Assembly: GCA_028551475.1 (NCBI GenBank)
Contig: CM052361.1
Span: 8,005,501-8,069,500 of the forward strand
Source: Casuarina equisetifolia
Lineage: Eukaryota > Streptophyta > Magnoliopsida > Fagales > Casuarinaceae
Length of the DNA stretch: 64,000 nt
Direction of reading: 5' to 3'
Shown: piece by piece, positions 25,989-40,199 of the stretch
How positions within the stretch are numbered: position 1 is the stretch's first letter
Layout of the letters: each line of letters begins with the position of its first letter
Notes under the pieces: generated by a model
Told to the model about the DNA's origin: nothing
Databases searched by the model: none
Seen by the model: only the letters and a program-made list of their open reading frames with translations
Translations under genes and position numbers: made by a program

Positions 25989-26272
25989 TTAATTATGAGC
26001 AGCAGAGAACTTCTCGACAAGCTTCTTGTCCCTCCGCTCCATGGCCACATCCCACATATCGTTTCCGACGTGCTTGGGCTGAGAGTTTCAGGGATTAAGT
26101 CAGTCCGAGAAAGAACGATCGATCCTAATCGATATGGAAAATCAAAAGAAAGAATAGGAAATACCCGGCCGTGAGCTGCTCTATGGATGTAATACTGAGC
26201 ATTTCCCATCACACACAGCATTCCTCCTATGATTCCCAGAGGTAGCGCCGCTTCCAGCCACACCCACGACAT
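25989..26272 (-). CDS. NDUFA1: Mitochondrial complex I subunit NDUFA1 (MWFE)
   Basis: Two exons, 26272-26165 and 26078-25989, encode 65 residues, the usual length of plant MWFE. The N-terminus MSWVWLEAALPLGIIGGMLC forms a single membrane helix, followed by VMGNAQYYIHRAAHGR. The second exon reads PKHVGNDMWDVAMERRDKKL, the conserved matrix or intermembrane tail. MWFE is a small accessory subunit of the membrane arm of NADH:ubiquinone oxidoreductase, needed for assembly in other eukaryotes. Three Site II elements lie 96-170 bp upstream. It is divergent from the KH gene and tail-to-tail with the DUF1191 gene. Identification is firm. Confidence 0.96.
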
Positions 26273-26367
26273 TTTCAGATCTCTCTCTCAACAATCTCTC
26301 CCTCTCGATTTCTCCTCCTTCTCCGAGCAGAACCGTGCCACCTGCTTATTCATTATTTGGACCCAAT

Positions 26368-26441
26368 GGCCCAACAAGAACTCCCTTGGGCTTCACAACC
26401 CAAAAATCATCATCCATTGGGTTCATTCCTGTTCTGGCCCA
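26368..26441. promoter_or_regulatory. Three Site II (TGGGCY) elements in the NDUFA1 promoter
   Basis: GGCCCA at 26368-26373, TGGGCT at 26387-26392 and GGCCCA at 26436-26441 are Site II motifs in either orientation. Clusters of these are known in plant promoters of respiratory-chain and ribosomal genes and bind TCP-type factors. Their position just upstream of the NDUFA1 ATG fits that role. Confidence 0.65.
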
Positions 26442-26448
26442 ATAAGAA

Positions 26449-26473
26449 TATATATATATATATATATATATAT
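26449..26473. repeat. (TA)n microsatellite
   Basis: About twelve TA units directly upstream of the Site II cluster, between the divergent NDUFA1 and KH genes. Confidence 0.95.
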
Positions 26474-27597
26474 TGAATGTTATAAATATTTACCGACGTG
26501 GAACGGTCGTAGTCGTGCGATGTTACGGCGCCGTCAAAAAGTGCGGGGATAAAAGAAATAACGGAATCCAAAGACGAAGAGTCAAGAACCGTGACGAATA
26601 TTGGTAGCGTTAGGTAGTTGTATCATTGATTTTTTAAATGCTTAATTTTAGCCCCCACACGATATTTTCCGAATCCATTTCACGAATTGGCCGGCGGACC
26701 CTATCATTTTGGCTTGTCTCACAAATTACAAAGTATATCTTATTCACTTAACAGTTAATTTTTTAATTTTTTAATTTTTTTTATATTATAGCGCGCACAC
26801 TCAATTTACGTACACATGATGTCAAAATCTAAAATATTTACAAATTTATTTACGGGCAAGAGGGAATAAAAGAGAGAATGTAATTCGTGGAAAACTGGGT
26901 TAATGCAGTCAATCAATGGGGTGGGCACGTACACGTTCAAAAGCCACCTCCACCAATCTCGGCCCCCCACTGATCATGGAAAAAGGTTGTCCTTCTTTAC
27001 GTTTGACTTGACGGACCCCCGACGAAAAGTCGTAGGCCGCAGCACCTACATACGCAGATCTCGAAAACCACAATGTGTGGGACGAATGTTTCTGCTTCCA
27101 ACCTGCAAGATCTCACCCTCCGATTCGCCTTCTATTTTCGCTGGTTAGGATAATGGAGATATATAAGATAAATACTAAGTTTCAACGTGTTTTTTAATAA
27201 AGAAAGTCTTGATTTGTTAAAAATTACGTATGTGTGTGATTTTTTATCCGACATGATTCGTTTGATTAGACGGAGGAGGAGGGTGGAGCAGGCAGAAGAT
27301 TCATGTGCGGGTCAAAATCCAGGTAAAACTGTCGTCCGAAACAGATAAAAAGAGAGAAAATTAGGTCCACCAAAACGACGTAGTTGGGGGAAGGCAAGCT
27401 CACTGTCCAGCTAAGACCGCGTTGGCAAAACATGGCTAATCATTTGGTATTGGGGATCCATGCCCATCCGGGTCCCCCACACCCTCCTCCAACGATGATT
27501 CGCTGCATGCCCGACACGTGTCATGTGGTTGCAACATACTTGCGACTCCATTCACAGTGGTGATCGAAATTTCCACCTCCGCACTGTGGTCGCGGTT

Positions 27598-27656
27598 AAA
27601 AAGAAAAAGAAAAAGAAAAAGAAAAAGAAAAAGAAAAAGAAAAAGAAAAAGAAAAA
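27598..27656. repeat. (AAAAAG)n hexanucleotide repeat
   Basis: Nine to ten near-perfect AAAAAG units. Open frames here code only Lys/Arg or Leu/Phe strings and are not genes. Confidence 0.95.
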
Positions 27657-27697
27657 CGGCGAAGCCTAAAATCATTTGTTTATTTATTTCTCTTTCT

Positions 27698-27726
27698 CTC
27701 TCTGGCTCTGGCTCTGGCTCTGGCTC
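27698..27726. repeat. (CTCTGG)n hexanucleotide repeat
   Basis: About four to five CTCTGG units, 40 bp after the AAAAAG repeat, in the upstream region of the KH gene. Confidence 0.9.
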
Positions 27727-28214
27727 GCTGGGTCTGTGGCGTCTAGTTCCTGGGCCACTGTGAAAATTTTTGCTGCAGAATCGTTACCCTCTCTTTGAAT
27801 TTTAGCATTTCAAGAGGATCTAGTTGAATCTGTTCTCAGTCTTCATGCTGCCCCAACTCCCAGTTTTTCTTTTTTTGTATTTCCCTTTTGTTTTTGTTGT
27901 TTAGCACGCACCTCCATGGAGAAGGTGGAATATAAAACGGAATTACTGAAAAAGGAGGAAGAAAATAATTAAAGATTTTGCCTTTCCTTTCTGCAAATTT
28001 GACAGAGCGCTGACGACCTTTTTCTTTGCTCTTTCTTTCTCTTCCTTCTTCTTTTTTTTTCTTTTTTTGGGTTGGGGGGGTTTACCTCCTTATTACAAAC
28101 CCACTTTATCGATGCTGCGCAGTTTCTCCTTTATCTTCTGCAGCAACAACAGCTAAAACCCTTTTTTCAATCCCATTCTTTTGTTCTGTTCAAATTCTCT
28201 AAAAAGGAAAAGCC

Positions 28215-29869
28215 ATGTCAGGTCTGTATAATCCCAACTTCTCACCAGCTAGAGCTGTTTCTCCACAGATTAGAAGCACCCCAGATGTTGACAGGTACTC
28301 CTCCAAGAACTCTCTGTAATTCAAGAAATTAGAGCGGAAAGAGATACGTGGGCTTGGTCAAGTCTTTCGAATTTCTTTTCTGGGACTCATTTTTGCGTGT
28401 GTCTGGAAATTTTGAATGCTTCTTTTCTTTAAAAGATCTACATGGGGTTGTTGTTTTGTAGTCAGTACTTGTCAGAGCTGTTGGCAGAGCATCAGAAGCT
28501 TGGACCTTTCATGCAAGTCCTTCCGATATGTAGCCGACTGTTAAATCAAGGTCTCTTCCTAAATCTCTCAATTTTGGATCTAGGTTTTTATGGGTTTACA
28601 TTTTCCTTATTTTCTGTCGCTATCTCAGTATTGCTGGGATGAAAAATGTGCCTTCTTGTAAGGGTTGAGATCAGTCTGATTGTTCTTAACTTTTAACTTT
28701 ACTCCGCTTTTGGTGTCCTCGGTTTCTGACAACTAGTATTATATTTTATCATGCATCCATCTTTTTTTCTTTTCCCTAGCGTATTTGAGTGTGAAAACTT
28801 GTCTGTACTCCGGCTCCTTATGATGGTAATCCTCGTTTTAGAAATATGTCATATTAAATTTTTTCCATGGGGAAGTTGAAAGTCTAGTGAGAATAATCCG
28901 ATGGGTTTCACGTAATTGTTGAGTGCTTCAGCTAGTTCACGTAGGACGGAGTCCACTCAAAAAAATCAATTCAGATTTATAGGTTGCCAAATGCATCTTC
29001 ATTGTCATATGTTCCTAAGCAAATTTTTGAGAAATTTAATCTTGATGCCTTCAGTGCTGTAAAATTGATGCAATCCATGGGACCCTTCTTGGGAATCATT
29101 GAATCAGAATAAGAAAAGCAATTGGGAACCTTCTTCAACATCTTAAGGCCTTGTGCAGTTTGTGGTGATCATCCTCGGGATAAATTTGAATTTGATTTGC
29201 ATTGTAGGATCTGGAAAGTAATTTTATACTGGCGTTGGTTTGAACTAGATGTAGGTGGTCTCTTTTGGCAACTTGTGTGATGATATTCGGAAAGTTGATA
29301 TTACAGTACTAGAGCTAATAACATTAAACATGTTCGGAGAGTGTGATTTTGGGGTTTCAGGATTCTTACTGATGAGTTGGTAAAGAGAATGCATGATTAG
29401 AATCTGCCCTATCTTCATGAGTTGGCTTCAGTTCATGTAAATCATAAAGCATTTGCTACTTTTGCTTATCCTGGAGTTCGCTAGTGTTTTAGTCCTCATA
29501 ATTTCGAGCTTGAGTTTAACACAAAAATGATAATTGCTGGAGCCTATATCATCTTAATAGTTGTCCTCAATAAGTCTCCTTACTGGGCAGAACTGGCATC
29601 TAACTTTACCTGCTACCCAACTTAAGGTGTCATGTCTCCTTAAATTAGAAGTCAGACATACATGTATTACTCTTGCCTGAATGGCCTCATATCTGAGTTC
29701 CTTCCCAGTTAATTTTTGCTTCTTCTTCCAAGGTTCTTCAAATTCCCACCTTTCTGGTATTTCAAGAATGCTGGTCAATATCTTATATGAAATGCTCTTT
29801 AACATGCAGAGATTCTAAGGGTTTCCGGAATGATGTCAAACCAAAGTTTTGGAGATTTTGACAGGCTTC

Positions 29870-29906
<37 letters not shown>

Positions 29907-32748
29907 CATGTCAAATGTCACTGGGACAGGATTTGGCGGCTGGAATGGCCTTCCTCAGGAGGTGATTGTTTATCTGATTCTAGCATTGAATTTGGTGTCC
30001 TGGAACTCTATTTTGTTTCTGTGTTATCAAGTTATGCAACTGCCGATCTTGTGGTTTTTGTGGCATATAAATGTGATCTAATCTCAGTTGATTGATTTTC
30101 TTTTTACTTTATATGTGAACTTGGCCAGATTTTTCATATCTTCAATGTATATAATTGAAAAGTATACAGCAAAAACTAACCCTGTCTGGTCTGTTTTCAA
30201 TACTAGTTGGAACATATAATGTAGTAGAGTCAACTTATGAGGGCATTTTAGTGAGGACGGGGCAATTTGGTTGAGGTCCTACCTTGCTGTGTGGAAAGCT
30301 TGTCAAGAAGAGCTTTAAAGTGGATGGATTTCCAATTCTATCTATTGTAATGCAAAAACTGAACAAGTCCAATCTGTTTATTAACTTTTTTGATCTAATT
30401 TCTACTTCTTGAACTGCCGCCCATAAGGAAATCTCGACAGTGGAGAAAAGAGAAGTTCTTTGTGAAAATTGGGTCTAGAATGTGCAACTTCCGTGAATTT
30501 AGCTGGTTCAGCTCCTTTTCCCTAATTCTCTGAGTCTCAAGTGTTATGGCACTTCACTAAATAGCTTAATCAGGACTCAAATAAACTTCCGTGATGACTG
30601 GAGTTGAAGCTCACAAATGGGAGTAAGGTGGGAAAGTTAGAAAATAAGAAGTATACTTGACTTACTGAGAACCTGATTTTTACTTCTAATTTAAGTGCCA
30701 TTGGAGGAATGACACTTTTTCATGATATATTTTATTTGTATGTGAAGTCCATTTCTAAAGAATAAGTTCTGTTGTGTTTGTTGATGTCTTTGTATATTGC
30801 TGCTTGTTTACATGTTCATCTCATCTCCACTCTCGTCTTTGGATGTATTTATGTTTCCACGCCGTTAAAGTTTGAGCATCAGGATTATATGGTTGTCTAA
30901 ATTCTGCATATAGTCATTTCTGCTTCTGATTCTACTTGTACGAACGAATTATTTGTGGTGTGCATCTGGTATCTGAACCACGCACATCTTCTTTGAGTTT
31001 TCCTTTTATCCCCTCTCTCTCTGAGAATTTTTGAATATTTTGGGCGCTTTCATTACATTACAGAGATTAAGTGGACCCCCCGGAATGACGATGGACTGGC
31101 AAGGTGCACCTGCAAGCCCTAGCTCATTCACTGTGAAGAGGATTTTGCGTTTGGAAATTCCAGTCGATACTTACCCAAATGTAAGATTTGCCCAGTAAGC
31201 TAGTTTATGAAGGGAATGGTTGCACATCTCAAATTATTCCACCATTTTGTTTCCAATAGAACCTTTGAACAACTAGTGATGCATGACCTCCTTTTTTCAA
31301 TGTGGATATTAGTTCAATTTTGTTGGGCGGCTTCTGGGCCCTAGGGGAAATTCTCTGAAACGGGTGGAAGCTACAACAGGCTGCCGTGTATATATTCGAG
31401 GGAAAGGCTCAATAAAGGATCCAGACAAGGTTGTTCACATATAAACCACTCTTTCCAGTTTCTTTTGTGTAGAACTGCTGCTTTTTAATGAGGATTCCAC
31501 CAAAATCTATACTAAAGTATAATATTTACTTGTTTCTGAGGGGAACTTTTACATGATCTTCTTCACATTGAAGATCAGTTTTAATTTGCATGCTTACTTA
31601 TTCTGTTCTTTGTTATTCTTAAGGAAGAAAAGCTAAGGGGAAGGCCAGGCTATGAGCACCTGAACGAACCACTACACATCTTAATCGAGGCTGATTTACC
31701 TGCCAGTGTTGTTGATATGAGGTTGAGACAGGCACAGGAAATTATTGAAGAATTGCTCAAACCTGTGGTATAATCTCTTACCTAGTTCTTCTTATTGCTT
31801 TATTTGCTGAATTAAGTATTTAATTTTTTTCACAGATTGTTTAATTATTGTTTTTGCAACATCTCCTTGAACATTATTCTTTACTGCATCCTTACTTTTT
31901 ATTAGAGACTAAAAAGATTAGAATAATTTGTTGAAATTGTAGTGTTCATGTTACTAAGATGCAGAGACAAGTCTGCTCTTCCATCTGACGATGAGTCCTT
32001 AGGGAGTGATGGGAGCATATAGGCACACTAACTCTTTAGTAACTCTCCCCAAAGTAGGTGATAAAGTAGCTGGACGGCATGGAAGTAAGGGTTTTATTTC
32101 AAAAAAAAATTCCCTAAACCAGATATGCCTTGAACTGGAAAAGGGACTACACTAGAGCCACACAATCCTTCTGATAATATCTATAATTCACTTGTCATTT
32201 TTGAGTTCTTAAATCGAAGTAATTTTCCCTCTTTGAGCTGAGTGAACTTTCATTATTTACTTCTTAAAAGTAAGGGAGGGCCTTTTTACAGTTCTAATTT
32301 GAGGTCACCTTACGTTTCTTCTTTTCTTTTTGAAACTTTCCATTAGGATGTGGTTAGCAAGTAGAATCTATTCTTTGAGTTAACAAAAAAGCTAATCAGT
32401 GAGCACACTTTGAAACTTTGCAATTGGATGATTTTGACTCATTGTGCCTCTAGCATAGTTAAGTTGTGCAGATCTCCTTGCAATTTTCGTCACGAGTATT
32501 TAGTGGCAGCATTCTGGCAGTAGTTTTCGACACAAGTTCTGAATTATTTCTTTTCCCTCCTTTTTTTTTTTCTTCTTCTGTACGTAACCTTCAATAAGCA
32601 GGACGAGTCCCAGGATTACATTAAAAGACAGCAGTTGCGTGAACTAGCAATGCTAAATTCAAATTTCAGAGAAGAGAGTCCAGGGCCGAGTGGTAGTGTC
32701 TCTCCTTTCAATTCAAGTGGCATGAAGCGTGCAAAAACTGGACGCTGA
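28215..32748 (+). CDS. STAR-family KH-domain RNA-binding protein (QKI/SPIN1-like)
   Basis: Seven exons join in frame: 28215-28294, 28462-28550, 29810-29961, 31064-31180, 31313-31429, 31624-31767 and 32602-32748, giving 281 residues. Residues about 28-61 ([17 protein letters not shown] and following) are the Qua1-like dimerisation helix pair. The KH domain spans about 130-233, with the GxxG loop as GPRG at 155-158 and the extended variable loop [15 protein letters not shown] of the STAR type. The tail ([23 protein letters not shown]) is Ser/Pro-rich and basic, a possible nuclear signal. Proteins of this family bind single-stranded RNA and act in splicing, stability or flowering control; rice SPIN1 is one example. 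The Arabidopsis counterpart would be At3g08620. Structure and family are certain; the target RNAs are unknown. Confidence 0.95.
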
Positions 32749-33047
32749 GCGCTCATATTGTGCCTGCTCTGTAATCTTTCATCTCTGCTCCAGAAATTCT
32801 GGCTGAAAGCACCTCGTACGCATAAATTCAACACAGCTTCAAGAAGATAGGCTAACAATCCCTGGTGGTGAGCTTTCTGGTGGGTGTTTTTTTTCCTACT
32901 TTTTTGAACAGAAAGACAGGAAAAATTGAACCAAAAAGAAAAAAAATTCTTATAGGTGAGTTTAGGTTTGTTGAGATCAGTTTTCCTTGTAAACGTAATA
33001 CATTCATTGGATTTATTCTTGTGTTAGTCCAACTTTTTAAAAGTGTG

Positions 33048-33108
<61 letters not shown>

Positions 33109-34124
33109 AAGCGTAAAGGTCTTAGGTCTCAAGACAATGAATCAAATCTCTATAGGTATGTAATGTTCCATAGAGGGTTCTCTTGTCTGTCTCGAGGGGT
33201 TTAGTGTTTTGTTTATTTGGAGACATCCGATATATACAGAATGATGCATGGTGGATTTACATTGTCTCTGGCTTGAATTCGTAACAAGGACTTTCGACTT
33301 CTTGTCTGCCCTTTCTCTCTGCTCTCACGTAAATCATGAACGACTGCATGAAAAATGGAATTCATAAATGGACAAGGCAAGGAAAGGAGAATACCCAATA
33401 CATTCCCGCCGTTTTCGATTTCCCGGACAATCGGCAGCTGCGTAGCTGTTGCTAGCTTGCTGTTAAGCATCTGTTCGTTGCATTAGTAATTGGCATTAAA
33501 ACATTTCATATTACTTGCAAGCTGCATGAAAGAGGATTGATCTTCCGTTTTAGGAAGGAAATGATTTTTTGTGTATGATTCTCCATTTTAGCAGGCATGC
33601 TTGATGACTGAGATCCCTCAACTGAAGAACGTAAGCTGTCAAAGAATGAAGCTTTTGGGAATGATATCTATGAGCAAATCGTTATTTCCATAATGGGAGT
33701 TGGAATGGAAACATGAAATAAACATAGTGACAAAAGTACACTCCAAAATAGTCAAGCCAACAGAAGGATCCACCACGAATCAGCAAAAACTATTAAGAAA
33801 CATCAAAGACAAAAATTCAAGCCAAAAACAATTTACAAGTGGGTTCCTTTTCTGGTTAAAAAAGGTGGAGAGCTGCTGAATCATACGCAAACACCTGAAC
33901 TCACAAGTTCAGGTATCAAAATTGAGATCTATTGATTCCAACCAACAGCAGGTCGTTTGATCGCCCTCAATTCAGCGCGAAGTCATTGTCAACGGTAGGT
34001 CGTCGACTGTCGATTGGATCCCTCGTTTCGCTGTGAGCGGTTGGGCGTGTTTGGGATATCTAGTCATACATCTACTGCAGAGTGGAAGTGTAACGAGGAA
34101 CGCAAGCTCCCTCTCCTCCAGAAA
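32749..34124. other. 3' UTR of the KH gene and promoter of the GNAT gene
   Basis: No gene recognised. The left part is the KH 3' UTR. The right part, close to 34125, is the GNAT leader. It contains the (TA)n tract listed separately. Confidence 0.5.
33050..33108. repeat. (TA)n microsatellite
   Basis: About 29 TA units with one interruption (TATTTA) near 33093, some 300 bp past the KH stop codon. Confidence 0.95.
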
Positions 34125-37766
<3,642 letters not shown>

Positions 37767-39320
37767 CTCCTGCTTCGACAAGATCAACTTTGTTTTAGCT
37801 CTTATAGCATTGACTTTTCTATTCTTTCTTTTTTTTGTCCCCTTTTGTCCTGAGTTTGGATGGGACATTGGTGGTGGTCATATGTACGCAAGCTTGATGA
37901 GAAGCCACTTCGTGGTTTGTACATATAACATTGATATCTAATGACTGTAGTGTGGATATGTCCTCGTCTGAATTCAAGAAAGAGCCCTGAATTTTCCCAT
38001 ATGTTATATTTAAACCAAGGCTTGCTCTACTCTTTCTGTATGTTTCCCATGGACATGTAAAAACCATCGATGCTTCTGGATCTGCTTCTCATCATGCAAC
38101 ACAACACATCAAATTATGCTGTCATTTCAGCTGTCGAGGTCACCAATAAGCATTGGAACAATACCTTCACTTATAAATCACTAAATCAAGATATTAACAA
38201 TGCTTGATCAACATTGTTTATTAATACATGTCATCGTCCTAAATATTAAAAAACCATTTACAACCTACGCATGACAGAATGTCCCACTTAAAATCTAGGC
38301 TTCTGAGTAATTTTTTAAACACCAGACTATTTTCTACCAAGATGTTTCCCCGCACGTAATTCTTGGGATTACACTTTTTTATACGAGTAGCCTGGAATTA
38401 AACGAAGTCAATACTCTATAAATAAACAAGTTCCGGGTCACAAGTATACATTTGTTTCTTGCACGGTGATGCTCTGTCTGTCCCCATCCTTTTTTCTTTT
38501 AAATTCTTTTTCCTTTTGTGGGTATATTAGATTATCTTTTTGAAAGAGAGGAAAGTTCGAATCCTAACCACTAAAATTATCAAGAGCTCGTGCAACTAAT
38601 GATTATTCTTTTGAAACAGAAATATTGACTTTGTTATGAATTTAAAAATTAAAAAGCTATTGTTTGGTATGTAACTTTCAAACGATCATTGAAGAATGCA
38701 TTGATTTTGAGAATACCTAAAATATAAAATAATTGAACCTATAATATGACCAAATACTTAGCCCCATGAAAGGAACTACTTGATTTCAAGTTTATTAAAA
38801 AAGAAAAAAAAAAAAAAAAGACCAATAACTATGAATCCGTGACAGTTTATATAACAAAGTTTATCCTAGTCAAGTTTATATATAACAAGTGAATTCCATA
38901 ATTCTCGCACATAATCTCTTCCCCAACCACTGTATTCTCTATCTTATATTGATATCTGCAGAATTTGAATGACAATAAGTCTTTCTCTCTCGTTGTTTCA
39001 AGTTTCGAATTGAATTGCGAAATTCAATTTATTCGAATGAAATGTGATTGGATAACAATCGTTGAAGGAGTTGTATACGAGTCCCAGGCCTGTCCACCCT
39101 GGTTGCGTCTACGTCGACTTTCCATTTGAGTCGTCGATCTAGACGCATTTGTTGGGTAAATAGCGGCTGGTTTTGGACGAAAACAGCGTGCGCGCTCTAT
39201 TCTCTCTTCCTTTTAAGCGGAACGTTTTCTTCTTCCTGTTTCAATTAATAAAGATAAGATTTTTTTGTGAGCGGGGTTTATTCCTTCGGAACCTGCTTTG
39301 CCTCACCCATCGAAATCGGT
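37767..39320. other. Intergenic sequence between GNAT and ZIP genes
   Basis: GNAT 3' UTR at the left; AT-rich sequence with a poly(A) run near 38800; a more GC-rich stretch from about 39080 that is probably the ZIP promoter. No gene recognised. Confidence 0.5.
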
Positions 39321-39335
39321 GGGCGGGCGGGCGGG
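39321..39335 (+). promoter_or_regulatory. G-quadruplex motif before the ZIP gene
   Basis: GGGCGGGCGGGCGGG is a textbook four-run G-quadruplex pattern (three-G runs, one-base loops) on the coding strand, in the expected leader or core promoter and about 70 bp before the leader intron donor. Confidence 0.7.
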
Positions 39336-40199
39336 CTTTTAAAGGCTGATTCGTTAACCGGTTCTTGGCTTTGGAAGCGCGTTTTTTCAAGCTTTTGATT
39401 GTGTCGGTAAGTCGGATTCTCTTCTCTGGTTGATCATGAACTCCGGGGTTTGAAAGTCATCGGGTTTTCTGATACTCTTGTAAACTCAATTGTACTCTTT
39501 ATTATTATTTTTTTCTTGAAATTATTCTCTTTCACGTTTTGGCTTTTCAATTTCCTGCTTCTCTGTGTGGTTCAGCTTTAATTCCTGCGAATGGGCATAA
39601 CCGCTATTTGTTGTTGATACATTCGGTTCAAAATGAAAGCAAAGATCGGATATTTGAAAAGCCATTGATTTTTGAAATTAGGTTCTCTTAAGCAACTTCT
39701 GTTCAGTTCGACAACTTGCAATCGCAGATAGGATTATAATCATTGCCGTTCACTTCAAAAACTGATCAATTGAATTTTTGTAGTGCGGGATCCATGATCT
39801 GTGCTTTTCTTTTTGTTGCTTGTGCCTAACTGATTGGCAGGTTTTCTAATTTGGTGCTGAGGGTCCTGGAAGTCTTATGGTACTGCAGTTTTGCTAGGCA
39901 TTATTCTGAATTCTGATTGATATCGTGTTGTTTCTAATGTTGTGTCAAGGTAGACGTCCAACCAGGATCGGGTGGCTTCTAATTGCTGCGAGTAAATGGC
40001 CTTCTGAGCCTATTCTCCCCAAAAATTGGAAGGGTTTTTGCATATGCGAGGAACTTGCTTTTGCGCTGAGGTGGGAATAGTTTGTTTGAGTTGAGCTAAG
40101 GAGACTAGAGGATCACTCCTTCCGGTTCCATCTGAGAGAAGATACATTCTCTAACTCAAGATTCCAAATGATTCCGTTGTGATACCTTTATAAACGAAA
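39336..40199 (+). other. ZIP gene leader with a probable 5'-UTR intron
   Basis: A strong donor TCG/GTAAGT at 39407 and an acceptor TTGGCAG ending at 39840 suggest a 5'-UTR intron of about 434 bp. The remaining leader to the ATG has short upstream ATGs. Inferred from splice signals only. Confidence 0.5.

Larger units (their letters stand above)
26474..28214 (+). promoter_or_regulatory. Promoter and leader region of the KH gene
   Basis: No coding sequence. It holds two simple repeats, listed separately, a TATA-like AATATAAAAC at about 27930, and a T-rich leader with a G run at 28072-28080 before the ATG at 28215. The TATA position would give a leader of roughly 250 nt; this is inferred. Confidence 0.4.

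Noticed and set aside
27436..27763. Open frames with long Lys/Arg or Leu/Phe runs
   Set aside because: Produced by the AAAAAG and CTCTGG simple repeats.
38550..38580. tRNA-like GTTCGAATCC box
   Set aside because: No acceptor stem, anticodon arm or A box is found around it.
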